Source of the DNA: Desulfobacterales bacterium
GTDB taxonomy: Bacteria > Desulfobacterota > Desulfobacteria > Desulfobacterales > UBA11574
DNA length: 24,253 nt
Direction: 5' to 3'
Assembly (NCBI GenBank): GCA_012974475.1
Contig: JAAXQD010000260.1
Span: 1 to 24,253 of the forward strand
The translations under genes and the position numbers were made by a program. Below, piece after piece: positions 23,648 through 24,253 of the stretch. Position 1 is the stretch's first letter. Each line of letters opens with the position of its first letter. The notes under the pieces were generated by a model that saw only the letters and a program-made list of their open reading frames with translations, was not told where the DNA came from and did no database searches.

Positions 23648-24253
23648 TCAGGATATGCTGGCAAGGCTTTCAAGCAAATCTTGCTTCTTTTGAACGAGTT
23701 CCTTTCGATCAATCTTTGCACCTTTGGTCCCGCCATTTAAGGCAATCTCCGAAAGGTAATAATTTCCGTCGTCTGTAATCATAATATCCAAGTGGGCATA
23801 GGGAAATTTACCGCGTTCCATTACGGCATGACAAAATCTTTCTATATTCTCGTCCGGATCGTAGGGATAACTTTCTCCGCCCATGGAGATATTCATCCTG
23901 AAATTGTTGGGATTATTTCTGACATATGCCTCCATATAATCCCCAACAATAATAACCCGTACGTCAATAAAGTCGTCTAAAAAAGGCTGAACAACAAAAG
24001 GATATGAAGATTCGGACAAGGCCATGAAACTGTATAAGACTTCAATGGTGTCCCACTTTCGCACACCATGACCGCAGTGCATACGGTCTTCCTTTGTAAT
24101 CACAGGGGCGATCTTGAGCCTGTTATAAATAGTTATCGTATCGAGAAGATCCGACCGCCGCACAATAACGAATGTATGGGGCAACATCCATTTTTTAAAA
24201 ATGAGGACTTGCGCAGCCTTGGAGTTGTTCAGGACCTGTGAAAGGGGAGATGG
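23648..24253 (-). CDS. RimK-like ATP-grasp protein, 5' end outside window
   Basis: The frame stays open through the right edge (22 more codons beyond ATG 24187), so the gene enters from outside and only the last ~201 codons are visible. It shows FVVQPFLDDFIDVRVIIVGD, AYVRNNPNNFRMNISMGG, and the metal-binding end AHLDIMITDDGNYYLSEIAL with the Asp/Glu/Asn set (E-x-A-L-N-G). These are typical of ATP-grasp ligases of the RimK/glutathione-synthetase type, which join a carboxylate to an amine or thiol using ATP. The substrate is unknown. It lies 13 bp before purE in the same operon, but its sequence is not like PurK. Confidence 0.85.
   Translation of the reverse strand, partial: PSPLSQVLNNSKAAQVLIFKKWMLPHTFVIVRRSDLLDTITIYNRLKIAPVITKEDRMHCGHGVRKWDTIEVLYSFMALSESSYPFVVQPFLDDFIDVRVIIVGDYMEAYVRNNPNNFRMNISMGGESYPYDPDENIERFCHAVMERGKFPYAHLDIMITDDGNYYLSEIALNGGTKGAKIDRKELVQKKQDLLESLASIS

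Noticed and set aside
13271..24253. CRISPR array, tRNA attachment site or rRNA genes
   Set aside because: No regularly spaced direct repeats and no tRNA cloverleaf or rRNA segments were seen on either strand.

Overview
The window looks like chromosomal DNA of a sulfate-reducing Desulfobacterota (deltaproteobacterial) bacterium. The strongest evidence is a complete qrcABCD operon, the Qrc membrane complex that passes electrons from periplasmic cytochrome c3 to menaquinone. No rRNA or tRNA genes were seen. The genus cannot be named from the sequence alone.

Left part (1-12.1 kb, all + strand, dense and core-like). A partial PPDK-like phosphohistidine enzyme is followed by a divergent GAPDH with a strong terminator. 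Next comes a candidate promoter and the qrc operon: qrcA (c-type cytochrome), qrcB (molybdopterin-fold, Tat signal), qrcC (four Fe-S clusters) and qrcD (NrfD-like membrane subunit). A 52-aa membrane protein follows 20 bp after qrcD, and is a candidate extra Qrc component. A terminator and murA come next.

Middle (12.2-19.2 kb, accessory and decaying). comEC begins normally, but its similarity stops abruptly after codon 320 (near base 13234). It runs into a converging tyrosine recombinase gene, which is best read as an integrative element inserted in comEC. The other comEC half and the other end of the element were not found. Beyond lie small genes: a 31-aa membrane peptide, an acidic 65-aa protein divergent from an XRE-type regulator, and a putative zinc-ribbon peptide. 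Several gene remnants lie among intact genes: a PilZ gene with an internal deletion, a D-2-hydroxyacid dehydrogenase fragment and a nitroreductase C-terminus. The intact genes here are a PaaI-type thioesterase, a STAS-like protein, a GNAT acetyltransferase and two small membrane proteins.

Right part (19.2-24.25 kb, all - strand, core-like). An L-2-amino-thiazoline-4-carboxylate hydrolase-family protein follows a SpoIIAA-like STAS protein. Then, in transcription order from the right edge, comes a tight operon: RimK-like ATP-grasp (partial), purE (TTG start), a Sua5/YciO/YrdC protein, an unrecognised 357-aa protein, and a thioredoxin-fold/HEAT-repeat fusion.

No complete novel defence or biosynthetic system was recognised. 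The best leads are the small fifth Qrc gene, the recombinase-interrupted comEC, the PPDK-like protein without a PEP-barrel domain, and the unknown gene coupled to the thioredoxin/HEAT protein.
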